A DNA stretch of 64,000 nt from NCBI RefSeq assembly GCF_958298935.1, contig NC_084921.1, positions 320,001 through 384,000 of the forward strand. Direction: 5' to 3'. Below the pieces are notes generated by a model that saw only the letters and a program-made list of their open reading frames with translations, did not search any database and was not told the DNA's origin. The DNA comes from Phragmites australis. Taxonomy: Eukaryota > Streptophyta > Magnoliopsida > Poales > Poaceae. The position numbers and the translations under genes are program-made. Positions 33,986-43,938 of this stretch are shown piece after piece (the stretch's first letter is position 1; each line of letters starts with the position of its first letter).

Positions 33986-34933
33986 TTCTGTATTTCGTTT
34001 AGATCGTTTAGTATTGCATTGATTCGCATATATTATACTTCTAGCATGTTGTTGAGCATTGTGGCATACCTTATTGCATTCATTCAGGCTCATCATTGCA
34101 CGCGTTCTTGTTTAGCGAACAAGGAGCTAGAGCGGGACACGATCGTGGTCGAAGATGACTCCAATCTTCCGGATTTCTGTGAGTGTTGCGTGGGTAACTT
34201 TAGGCAGCCACCTGAGCAACAAGGCAAGCAACTAAGAATATTGCAACCTTGTTCAATTGAATGAAGTTTACAATTGATAAATTATGCTTATGTATGTTTG
34301 CATGTGTCGAGTCAAGATTAAGTACGAATGGGTACATCCTATATTGAATGCATTATTTCTATCTTGAATTGTTGTTCATCCTTTCCTTGTCGCCTTGAGT
34401 ATGTTGTTGATGTATAGATTACAAGTTAAATCGAAGTGCTTAGCAATGCATAAGTCATTTGGTAGAAGTCGAGCGGTGAATTGTTTCATCGTTCGCGAGC
34501 TTAGGCGTTATTTACTTTCATAATGATCACAATGTTGGATATGGGTTGATGATGGTTCGATGAATGATGAGTATGAGATGAGTTGTGGACGGTTTTAGGG
34601 GCGTTATTTGCTCTGGAGGAAAGTCTTGGGGGCAGGCTGAGAGAGGATCCCAGACACCGTAGATCGCTTACGTCGTTTAAGCACCGATCGTCGGTGTAGT
34701 TGACTTTAGCACTTACCTTACTCACCACATGCCGATCTAATGGTAAGGCGAGCCGAATATCTCTGTAGCTGTGATCATTTGGGTCTGAATATCGATCGTA
34801 TGAGCGGACGGGCTACTAAGAGGTGATAGTTTGCTCCGGGAGTAGTTCTAGTACCTCCACGTCGAGCGATGCATGATCCAAATGGTTGGACTTATTGGGA
34901 AAGGTTGACATAAGTGCCCCTTTGTATGGATCT

Positions 34934-35005
34934 GTGTGGTCATGCAAGTCGTATGGTCCTTAAGTCGTGTGTGGTCATGCAAGTCGTATGGTCCTTAAGT
35001 CGTGT
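34934..35005. repeat. Tandem duplication, 35-bp unit
   Basis: 'catgcaagtcgtatggtcct' followed by 'taagtcgtgtg' occurs at 34941 and again at 34976. Confidence 0.9.
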
Positions 35006-35813
35006 GGGTCCAGAAGTATCCCCCTGCAAGGTGTAAAAATATTTCGAAATACCACGCTCTCGGTTATGAACATTCTTCTATCCATCTGCATCGGTCGTAG
35101 AGTTTTCGCTTGTGGTTGATGGTTGGATATGTGGGATGGTCTTTGTTACATGTATGTTCATAATGGTTCCAGTTATTTATGTTCAGTTGGTTATGACAAG
35201 GTAGAGTTATGTTGTTGTTGGTTAAGTTAGTTGTTCACACATATATGTCTAGGTTGCTTACTGCTTATGTTTAACTTAACTATATGGCTTTTCCTTGCTA
35301 ATGGCTCAATGCACAATCCTTGGAGTCGAGCTATGTATATGTGCTTTATATGGTTTAAGTCTTGCGAGTACCTTCGTACTCATGCCCGTGTTTTCAGTGC
35401 TGCTGGTGAGGAAGAGTCGGTGTTTGGCTACTTCGTGCTTGCCGATCAGGGTGGCGGGTAAGAGTAGTGCATCCTACTCTCGAAGGTCGTACTTTTGGGG
35501 TGGAGCCTAAGTGCATGTGGCTCCACTATCTTTGTTGAATAGGTTTATATTTCCGCTGCATAGTTGTTGTTATCTTTTGATGTAAATTGTTGAAATGGTT
35601 GCATGTTAAAAACTTGTAATATAAATGTTAATTACTTGCTCTTTCTTAAGCTATGTTGTGATGCTAAATGTTGGAAGATATGTGTTCCGGTCTTGGGCAC
35701 AAAATACGTGCCGGGACTATCGGGATGATATTCTGCTTAATTATCGAGGTTGTGATTATGAATAATGATCCTCCTGGTGATTAATTAAAATATTATTTGG
35801 ACGGTTTCCCACA

Positions 35814-35964
35814 ACTGATGTGCTAGTTTTTGCCGGTGCTCCACTCCGTGATGATGAGATCATCACCTATCTTCCCACTAGCCCAAGTGAGGAGTACGAC
35901 CCGCTGGTGACCTCTGTCACCACCAGAGCAGATCTGATGTCGCTAAGTGAGGTGTATTACCATC
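35814..35964 (+). pseudogene. copia gag, middle part
   Basis: Resumes the gag frame with DVLVFAGAPLRDDEIITYLP, then EEYDPLVTSVTTRADLMSLS, standard copia gag text. It is cut after 'tattaccatc' by the second insertion and continues at 37530. Confidence 0.85.
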
Positions 35965-37529
35965 TGTAGCGAAAATGGTCCTATTAAGCTATGATTGATT
36001 TTGGTGATTAATAACAACATAGTCATTGGGACTAACATGTTTTCAAAAATACATGTTATTAGGTCTAATGGATGCAATACTTCAAGAAGTCACCGCAGCC
36101 GGGATAAAGTTTGATTGAATTGGAAAAAGTCCTAGAGAAATTGTTCTCACCAGAAGGTCCAACGCTCGAAGAATTGCACTCATCGGAGCATTATGTCCAG
36201 AGGTAGTTTGCCTCACCTGATGATCCGGTGATAAGGAATATACACATCGGAACAATTCTGTCAGAAGGGGTCAGAGTGGATTGCACTCACCGGAAGGTCC
36301 GGTGATAAAGACAGTGTACACTAGAGGATTTACCGGAGCATTTAACAGAGTGTGTGGAAAACCCAGAAAAGAAGAAGTTCTACGCACCGGAAGGTCTGGT
36401 GATGAAGACAGTGCACACTGGAGTCTTCACTGGAGCATTTAATAGAGTGTGTAGAAAACCCAGAAAAGAAGAAGTTCTACACACGGGAAGGTCCGGTGAT
36501 GAAGACAGTGCACACCGGAGTATTTTGTGAAGAGAAGAAGTTTGGCATGATCTGGCTCAAGATAACTCACCGGATAGTCCAGTGATGAAGAGGATGTATA
36601 CACCGGACAATCCGGTGTTCAGAAGAACTCTGAGTGGAGTTCCAACGGCTAGTTTCTGAGAATGTACACACCGAATGGTCCGGTGCTTGTGCCTCTGTTA
36701 ACGCGTAATCATCCGGTGTTCACAGAATCTGAGAGCTGTTGGGATAACAACTAGTCCGCAGGTTGAGGCTATAAATACCCCTCCAATCATTCATTTGGAG
36801 CAGCTGGAGTCCAGAGAAACTCTTGTACACCTAAGAAGACATACAAGCCACCCAAGAGCATAAAATGTTTATCCAAGGCGATTAAGCACACTATTAGTAA
36901 GTGATTAGTGCTTATAGACCTAGAGAGAAGAGTTGCTAAGTGCTGCAACTTAGAGTGTGGATCAAGAAGTGATCCAAGCTTGTACCGAGAGGTGCGCCGG
37001 TAACTTATTGACCCTCCGACTTGATGTGGAGCGGTGATAAGAGAATTGTGCAGGGACGCGGAGGCTCTTGTCTTTGTAACTAAAGCTCTGAAGTGAAGAT
37101 GACATATAAGTGACCGGAAGAGAGGTTAGTGGTGAGACCTTGTCTTGATGGCTTGGTGGCTCATCGTGCTTGAGGCCTTGTCTTGGTGATTTGGTATCTC
37201 AAGAGCCGTGATCGGAAGAGACTTAATGATCGGGAGTATATCTTTTGTGGAGCTCTAACGTGAATTAGGGGTGGCTTGGGTGCCATCGATACCACAGGAT
37301 AAAAATCCCTCGTGCCGAGTTTGTCTCTCTACCTCACTTATATTTTCGCATTTACTTACTTGCAATTTACCTTGCAATTCTCTTAAGAGGTAGAGTAGAC
37401 ACACTAGATAAGCTTAGAGCACATTTAGATAGAAATTGAGATGTGCTAATCTTGTGAAAATTTTGGAGCCAATAGTTTTTAAGTGTCCTAATTCACACCC
37501 CGCTCTTAGGACGTCATCAATTCCCTTCA
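35965..37529 (+). mobile_element. 1.57-kb solo LTR with CCATC target duplication
   Basis: Starts TGTAGCGAAAATGG, ends CAATTCCCTTCA, and is flanked on both sides by CCATC (35960-35964, 37530-37534). This 5-bp duplication plus TG...CA ends is the LTR-retrotransposon signature. No polyprotein, PBS or second LTR lies inside, so it is a solo LTR left by LTR-LTR recombination. It contains many 'caccgga..gtccggtg' words (36150-36720) and a 90-bp near-repeat around 'gaaaacccagaaaagaagaa' (36357 and 36446). Confidence 0.88.
36150..36725. repeat. Clustered CACCGG/CCGGTG words in the solo LTR
   Basis: Words such as caccggaaggtccggtgat, cagtgcacaccggag and caccggacaatccggtg recur every 30-60 bases, many of them short imperfect palindromes. 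They are CpG-rich compared with the surrounding LTR. Confidence 0.75.
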
Positions 37530-38112
37530 CCATCTCCTCAGTTTTGAGATGTGAATTGATGGCCGTAATGGACCGCACCATGAGAGTGGGTCATCAGCTA
37601 ATTTCGCATCCAAGGGCGGTCGTGGCGATGGTCGTGTTGGAAATTGCGGTCGAGGAGGAAATCGTGGTGGTCGCAAAGGGTGGTAGCAATTCTTCATCGC
37701 ACGACAGGAACAACAACGGTGGCAACAATGCTAGCTCCGACAGGCCAATTTGTCAACTCTGCAACAAAGAGGAACATGAGGCATGGAAGTGTTATAAGAG
37801 ATTTGATCACTCCTTCAATGTCAACAATAGTCGTGCCGCGGCTTTTGCGTCCACACCGTCATACACCATCGACAACAATTGGTACTCGGACACAGGAGCG
37901 ATAGACCATATCATTAGTGATCTAGATCGTCTCACCGTGCTTGATCAGTATGCTAGAAAGGATCAGATCCAAATTACGGATGGTGCTGGTATGTCCATTG
38001 TCCATGCTAGTCATTCTCTTATTCACACTCCATATAAATCCTTGAAACTTTCAAACATTCTTCATACTCCCACTGCATCCAAACATCTTCTCTGTTCATC
38101 GATTTTCTCATG
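37530..38112 (+). pseudogene. copia gag C-terminus and protease
   Basis: Gag resumes with HLLSFEM and a Gly/Arg-rich stretch (read in the frame of 37530, with a stop near 37556). It is followed by a CCHC knuckle CQLCNKEEHEAWKC (37751-37792), in which the usual Gly before His is Glu. The protease starts at NWYSDTGAIDHI with the DTG active site at 37889-37897. The frame stops near 38113, just before text that belongs to the same polyprotein. Confidence 0.85.
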
Positions 38113-38170
38113 ACAATAATGTTTTCTTTGAGTTTCATCCTAATTTTTTTTTATTGTCAAGGACAAAGTC

Positions 38171-39325
38171 ATGAGGAAAACTATGCTACACGGTAGATGC
38201 GACGGTGGACTTTGTCCTCTTGCATCATCTAGTGGCACTTCATCGAGGGAAGCTTTACTTGTTGTTAAACCAACTGCAGAGACATGGCATTGTCGTTTGG
38301 GGCATCCTGGACCTGTTGTTGTTCAGCAAGTTCTTAGTCAGAATAGTTTGTTAGTTTCGCAAATAAGAGTGTTGCTAATGTTTGCAATGCATGTAAAATG
38401 GCTAAAAGCCATCAACTTTCCTTTTCTAATTCTAATAAAGTCTCTGCATTCCCTCTGGATTTGATTCATTCTGATGTTTGGAGACCGGCCATATGTTCTT
38501 CCAGTGGCTATCGATACTATGTTAGCTTTATCGATGATCATAGTAAATTCACCTGGATCTACCTTCTGAAACATAAATCAGAGGTTGAAAAGGTTTTCAT
38601 TCAGTTTCAGTCGCATGTAGAACTTCTTCTAAACAAAAAAAATTGTGTTCAAAGTGATTGGGGTGGTGAATATCAATGATTGCATTCTCTTCACACGCAT
38701 GGGCATTCAGAACCGTGTGTCTTGTCCTCACACGCATCAACAAAATGGTGATGCTGAGCATAAACATCGACACATTGTTGAGTTGGGCCTGTCTCTTCTA
38801 GCTCATGCCTCTCTGCCACTTCACTTTTGGGATGAAACATTCATAACTGCTTGCTATCTGATCAACAGACTACCTAGTCGAGTGATCAGTGACAATACTC
38901 CTTTTGCTCGCTTTCTTGGCAAGAAACCTAGTTACACAATGCTTAAAACCTTTGGATGTGCATGCTGGACGAATTTAAGACCATATAATGCTCACAAATT
39001 ATCCTTTCGATCCAAAATTTGTGTGTTCTTATGTTATAGTTCCCTTCACAAGGGCTATAAATGCCCAGATTGATCGACAGGTCGAGTCTATATTTCACAA
39101 CATGTTGTGTTTGATGAGCATGTGTTTCCTTTTGCTGAAACCAGTCAAAAACAATCTCTAAAAAAGCCATCGCAATCCTTCTCTGAAAATACCTTGTTAG
39201 CAGTTATCACTCCTTCATCGAAACTTGATCCTAGCATAAATGACCAACTGGATTATGGTACATATCACAACATTATGCTTTTTGGAACTAATTCTACATC
39301 TGGAGACTCTGTCAATCGTGTGTAG
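38171..39325 (+). pseudogene. copia integrase region, frameshifted
   Basis: Contains the GAG-pre-integrase motif ETWHCRLGHPGPVVV, then the integrase core: DLIHSDVWRP, YYVSFIDDHSKFTWIYLL, SDWGGEY and HQQNGDAEHKHRHIVE. The spacing fits the D-D-E catalytic triad of copia integrases. At least two frame changes (near 38370 and 38650) and a stop near 39073 split it into separate open frames. Confidence 0.88.
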
Positions 39326-39579
39326 GAACAGGTACATGAAGGTGAATTGATACAACAACAGGAGCATTCTGTATTACTGAATGGTGCATTATCACTAGTC
39401 TCTGCTAAACCACAAGCTAAGCTTGATGCCCACCAAGTTGAGTCTATTCACGGCATCTCTGCACCACCAGTTGAACCATCCAGGCCCCAGACAAAACTGC
39501 AGAGCAACATTACCAAGCCGAAAATTTTCAGTGATGCAAGATGAGTATTGTGCCCTCATTCAGAATCACACCTAGCATC

Positions 39580-40550
39580 TAGTCCCTCCATGGGAGGGAC
39601 TGAATGTTGTTGATTGTCAATGGGTGTTCAGGATCAAACGCAAGGCATATGGTTCTGTGGAACAGTTCAAGGCGCGTCTAGTGGCCAAGGGTTTTCGTCA
39701 GAGACATGGAATCGATTACGAGGACACTTTCAGTCTTGTAGTTAAACCCATCACTGTCCGACTTATCCTTGCTCTTACCGTTTCAAAGAAGTGGAGCATG
39801 AGACAAGCAGATGTCAAAAATGCCTTTCTGAATGGAGATCTGCAGGAAGAGGCCTACATGACTCAGCCCCCGGGCTTTGAGGATTCACATCGGCCTCATT
39901 TTATCTGTCGCCTAGACAAGGTGATTTATGGTCTCAAACAGGCACCCAGAGCCTCGTTTTCCAAGTTGAGTTCTCAATTGCATGAACTGGGTTTTATCTC
40001 GTCTCACTCTGACAGCTCACAGTTTATCCTGCGCTCCAAGGACTTGGTCATGTATGTGCTGGTGTATGTTGATGATTTGATCATCGTTAGCTCCTCAGCA
40101 GAAGCCTCTAGCTCCTTACTTCAGAAACTGAACACTGCTTTTGCCATCAAGGATTTGGGTGCTCTCAATTTCTTTCTTGGCATTGAGGTGCACACAACTC
40201 TAGGGTGCACACAACTCTAGGGGGACTGATCTTATCTCAAAAGAACTACATTGTTGATCTTCTCACACACACAAATATGCTTCAAGGCAAGTTGTTATCC
40301 ACTCCTACGAGTAGTTTTGAAAAGCTGACAAAAACTAGTGGGACACCACTCTCTACTGAAGAAGTGACCAAGTATTGCAGCACTGTAGATGCTTTACAGT
40401 ATTTGATAGTCACACGACCTGACATTGCCTTCTCTGTAAATCGAGTGTGTCAATTTATGCTAGATCCTACTGATAAGCATTGGAGTGTAGTCAAACGGAT
40501 ACTGAGATATCTAAAATTTACTCTGACAGATGGGCTGAAGATATGTTAAT
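39580..40550 (+). pseudogene. copia reverse transcriptase
   Basis: [60 protein letters not shown] and the catalytic YVDD box (40065-40076) are all present. A 17-bp tandem duplication at 40188-40221 shifts the frame between [12 protein letters not shown] and the next piece, GLILSQKNYIVDLL. Confidence 0.92.
40188..40221. repeat. 17-bp tandem duplication breaking the RT frame
   Basis: gtgcacacaactctagg occurs at 40188 and again immediately at 40205. Seventeen bases is not a multiple of three, so the downstream RT/RNase H text is put out of frame. Confidence 0.92.
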
Positions 40551-40955
40551 CTACCTCCACCTTGCTAAGCGCCTTCTCGATGTTGATTAGGCAGGTAATA
40601 CCAATGATAGGCGATTAACAGGAGGGTTTGCAGTTTTCTTTGGGTCTAATCTTGTCTCCTGGAGCTCGCAGAAACAGATGACCGTGTCCAGATCCAGTAC
40701 TGAGTCAGAGTACAAGGCACTTGCCAATGCAACGGCTAAACTCATTTGGATTTAGTCGCTGCTCGGAGAGTTAGGGATTTCACAGCCTCAATCTCCAGTA
40801 TTGTGGTGTGGCAATCTCGGTGCTACGTATCTCTCAGAAAATCCCATATTTCATGCTCGTACCAAGCATATCGAGGTGGATTTTCATTTTGTTTGTGAAC
40901 GAGTAGCAAACAAAGCGCTGGAGATCAGGTTCATTACTTACAAAGCCTCTGCCTA
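40551..40955 (+). pseudogene. copia RNase H
   Basis: After a stop near 40547 the text continues in another frame: [40 protein letters not shown] and [12 protein letters not shown], which are RNase H motifs (the TESEYKAL Glu among them). A TAG at about 40755 interrupts the run before SLLGELGI. It ends at a TAA near 40956. Confidence 0.85.
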
Positions 40956-41009
40956 ATCGACCTTCCAATGATTTTAGATACAATCTCAACCTTGGATCCC
41001 CTAGGTTGT

Positions 41010-41022
41010 GATTGAGGGGGGC
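41010..41022 (+). other. Polypurine tract before the 3' LTR
   Basis: attgaggggggc directly precedes the 3' LTR, as expected for plus-strand priming. Confidence 0.8.
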
Positions 41023-41223
41023 TGTTAGTTGAGGTAGTTTATACAGATCAGATCATGACGTTGTATAGTATCTGTAGATAGTTGAGATCCTAGCTAAATC
41101 TCCCTGATTATCTCCTATAATTTAGGATCTATAACAGTGCTCTGTCACGGCTTATAAAGACAAAGATATCCCGCACATTCTAAGCTGCGCGAGTCCAATT
41201 TTTATTGTGTTGTCTCTCTTTTA
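41023..41223 (+). repeat. 3' LTR of the copia element
   Basis: Starts TGTTAGTTGAGGTAG and ends CTCTCTTTTA. It is the partner of 31906-32107. Confidence 0.9.
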
Positions 41224-41315
41224 ACTATAAGCAGCTTTCAGCAAAAACCGTTTTTTTAGTAAAAGCCCAATTTTTTTAACGGTACCAAACAATACTTCTC
41301 ATAACCAAGAGATAG
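41224..41315. mobile_element. Right part of the MITE split by the copia element
   Basis: MITE-like text (agcagctttcagcaaaaacc, agtaaaagcccaattt, accaaacaatacttctc) starts right after the 3' LTR. Flanking 5-mers (gccat before the 5' LTR, actat after the 3' LTR) are a poor match, so the target duplication has decayed or the LTR edge is off by a few bases. Confidence 0.45.
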
Positions 41316-41967
41316 AGTACTAGCAGTACCATGTCCTACATTTGATGATACTGAATGAATTTCACACAGCATGCAGAAAGACAGGTGGTATGAGTGGAGC
41401 AGGTCCACTGCAGGTAGAGAGAGCACCATGAATAGTCAAGCCTGTTGCTGCTGCTTGCTTGTTGCCACCAACTCCAAGCATCGTAATCTTTTGGCATCTC
41501 TCCAGCACCTAACACACAGGGATACACAACATCACTCCTCAGGCTACAATGCCATTGTGTTCAACTGTTCATAAAGGGGAAGAGGACGCCATGGCCACAA
41601 GAGAGTGATGAGGGCCACTGCCTACTGGCTGCCTTTTGCACTCACAGGCCACAAAGTGTGTGAGGGAAAGAGTAGGAGAGGGGAGTATCTCAGTCAATGG
41701 GAGCAATGGCTGTCGTCGGGCTGCTTGCATTGCACCACCATTGATTTGGTTCCGCACATGATGGAATCTAGGAAGATCAATGGTTTAGATTCCAGTGCCA
41801 TCCTATTGTCTAATGCTTGCTCTTTAAGAGTGACTACACTTCTTTTGATTACCACAGTTCATGGCGTATTGGCATGCTCTCGCCTTTTCCAACAGAGGAT
41901 GACATGTGTGCTCCCTAGCTTAGCATTTCCATAAACATCGGTTAATAGGATTAACATGTCTGATTAT
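41316..41967. other. Intergenic, no gene recognised
   Basis: Short open frames on both strands with no motif. No gene is called. Confidence 0.4.
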
Positions 41968-42167
41968 GACCCTATTTGTCATAGCTTATCCTTCTGCAAA
42001 CTCCGATTTCTGAAAAAACTGTGAAAAATAGATTTTGCTTCTTCAGATTATACCGTTCATTCTCATAATCTGTTTACTGATAATTTACTGCAGAATCATA
42101 TCGTTTGAAACAGCTCCTGCAAAATCCTCTAGAATCCACGAGTAAAAGTTATGCCAAACATAACCGT
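41968..42167. mobile_element. MITE, ~200 bp
   Basis: The left end (ccctatttgtcatagctt) and the right end read on the other strand (ggttatgtttggcataactt) are imperfect inverted repeats around an AT-rich core rich in gattt/aaatc words. The target duplication is not clear. No coding capacity. Confidence 0.55.
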
Positions 42168-42288
42168 ACATGTGCTCACCAGTGACTAGGACTACGAATT
42201 TATCATTTTGTTCATCTTTATAGCTTCACTTTCTTTCTTTTTTCCTGGTGGAACATGCTGAGTATGATGGTAAACAATACATGATTAA

Positions 42289-42477
42289 GATCTTGTTTGG
42301 TACATTTTTTACTCGTGGATGCTGCAGATGCTTTGTCAAACGGTAGGATTCTACAATATATTATCAGTAAGTAGATTCTAAGAATAAACTGCATAATCTG
42401 GAGAAACAAAATCTACTTTTCACACGATTCTCCAAGAAACGGATTGTACAGAAATACAAGCTGTGCTAAACATGACC
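42289..42477. mobile_element. PIF/Harbinger-type MITE with TAA target duplication
   Basis: The left end (GATCTTGTTTGGTACA) and right end on the other strand (GGTCATGTTTAGCACA) are imperfect inverted repeats. TAA flanks both sides (42286-42288, 42478-42480). The 189-bp size and core words (gattctac, aaatctac) relate it to the neighbouring MITE at 41968. Confidence 0.7.
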
Positions 42478-42480
42478 TAA

Positions 42481-43633
42481 ACTTTGTCTAGAGGCTGTTA
42501 GATTAAGATGGTTGTGGCGGATGCATAGGCGCATAGCACGGCTTCCTGTGCTAAGTGGAGAAGTAATTATACCATTTTCAGCAGATACTCTAAATATTTA
42601 TCTCCTAAAATACTATTAGGACATCTCCTAACAATATTACAGCGTTTCCATTTTTTTTTATCTCTAACAGTTACCATATTTCCTTTTTCTATTACTCTCT
42701 TTCTTCATTTAAACTCACAATCATCCTCTATAAACAGTGTTGAGGAGAGAAGAGGGGTGGCACAGATTTTCTGATCGCCAGTGCTAGGTTGGCTTCGTCC
42801 ACATCCTTGTGCGGTCAAAACCACTTCAGCTGGAAACATTTGCCGCACACACAGATCGGCAAATATGTTGGCACAATGTTGCGGCTAGTTTTTGCGAATG
42901 CTGCTGGAACTGGCCTTAGCCAGGCAGCCAGCATGCACATGCAGTCACAATTATGTGGTGCAAAGATGGGAGCAGAGGTATAAGACCATCTTCAACCATA
43001 TTCCCTTCATTTCATTTCTTTCTCGATTCCCTTCCCTGTTTCTAATCCTTTTATTTTCTCTCATCTTCAATAGCTTCCCTTCAAGAGGAATCGCGAAAAA
43101 AAAGGAGAGAGAACTCCGTCCTGAAGGGAATGACCTTGAGAATCCCGTCGTGAAGGAAACCATGAAGGAAAAACATTAGAGCGTTAAAGGGAACGAGAAT
43201 ACCTTCACGACGAGAATCTCGCCTGCGAAAGAAAGCTGTGGACTTGGCCTTAGGGAAAACTCTTGATCTGAATCTGGGCTACATAATCGTATGAAACCCG
43301 CTGTCTTCCACGACGTCGATGCAGGTGAATTTCCCGGGTCGCTTTGGTGGCAGTAAAGTTCAAATTTGAACAAGAAGTTAAGGGAAGATCCAGTACATAG
43401 TCAGGTGATGAGATTTGACGTGTGGTGATTTTGAGTGTAGTACGCTGCATTGTTCCCCGGACTGTGCAAGATCTGGGAGTTAAATCCGAGTATCTACTGA
43501 GCTCCGTGCAGCTCTGTTTATCTGACGCCTCCTGAAATTTTACCATGAAAGATGTAGGACCAGTATTCCAGGCTCTGGTGTTGCTTCATGCCTTGCCAAA
43601 GACGAGAGAAGAGAGGGCCTTCTTTTCGTTTTA
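42481..43633. other. Intergenic, no gene recognised
   Basis: Pyrimidine-rich stretch near 42990-43090 and short open frames without motifs. No gene is called. Confidence 0.4.
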
Positions 43634-43935
43634 GGGGCTGTTTGGCTAAGGGAAAAAGAGTCAAGTTAAATTTAGCTGTGCTCTGAAAATTTGCTCTTTT
43701 TTTGTTTGAGACTAAAATTAGGTTGTGCCTAAAAAAATTTAGCTAGTCAACATTTTTCTATAACATTTTTAGGCAAATCTCGAACGCTAAATCGTCCGCT
43801 AAAATTTATAGCCAGCCAAATTTTGACATGATCTCAAACCAAATAGCAGTTTAACAACCAAAATTTGACACTACTTTAATTTAACATCTGATCAAATTTT
43901 AACTTAGCCTACTAAAACTAAAAACCAAACAACCC
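43634..43935. mobile_element. PIF/Harbinger-type MITE with TTA target duplication
   Basis: The left end GGGGCTGTTTGGCTAAG and the right end on the other strand AGGGTTGTTTGGTTTTTA form inverted repeats. TTA flanks both sides (43631-43633, 43936-43938). The element is 302 bp with an AT-rich core and no coding frame. Confidence 0.78.
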
Positions 43936-43938
43936 TTT

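Larger units (their letters stand above)
32644..35813 (+). mobile_element. 3.17-kb insertion in gag, probably a long solo LTR
   Basis: Starts TGTCACATCCCAAAATCC and ends GGTTTCCCACA. The copia gag text breaks at one edge (AAGGGGCTGGC) and resumes at the other (TGATGTGCTAGT), so it is an insertion. TG...CA ends and the lack of any coding domain suggest a solo LTR, but the flanks (ctggc / actga) do not give a clean 5-bp target duplication. Inside are a 146-bp tandem duplication, a run of CCGGATACTCCGG-like words and a 35-bp duplication. Confidence 0.55.
31906..41223 (+). mobile_element. Ty1/copia LTR retrotransposon (Hopscotch-like), degenerate and nested
   Basis: Bounded by two ~202-bp LTRs of about 90 percent identity (by eye, some 20 differences). 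After the 5' LTR comes a tRNA-iMet-type primer site; before the 3' LTR comes a purine tract. The order inside is gag, protease, integrase, reverse transcriptase, RNase H, which is the copia order. Two LTR-like insertions (32644-35813 and 35965-37529) split gag. Without them the element would be about 4.6 kb. Stops, frameshifts and a 17-bp duplication in RT make it non-functional. The polyprotein text matches the grass Hopscotch group as I remember it. Confidence 0.92.
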
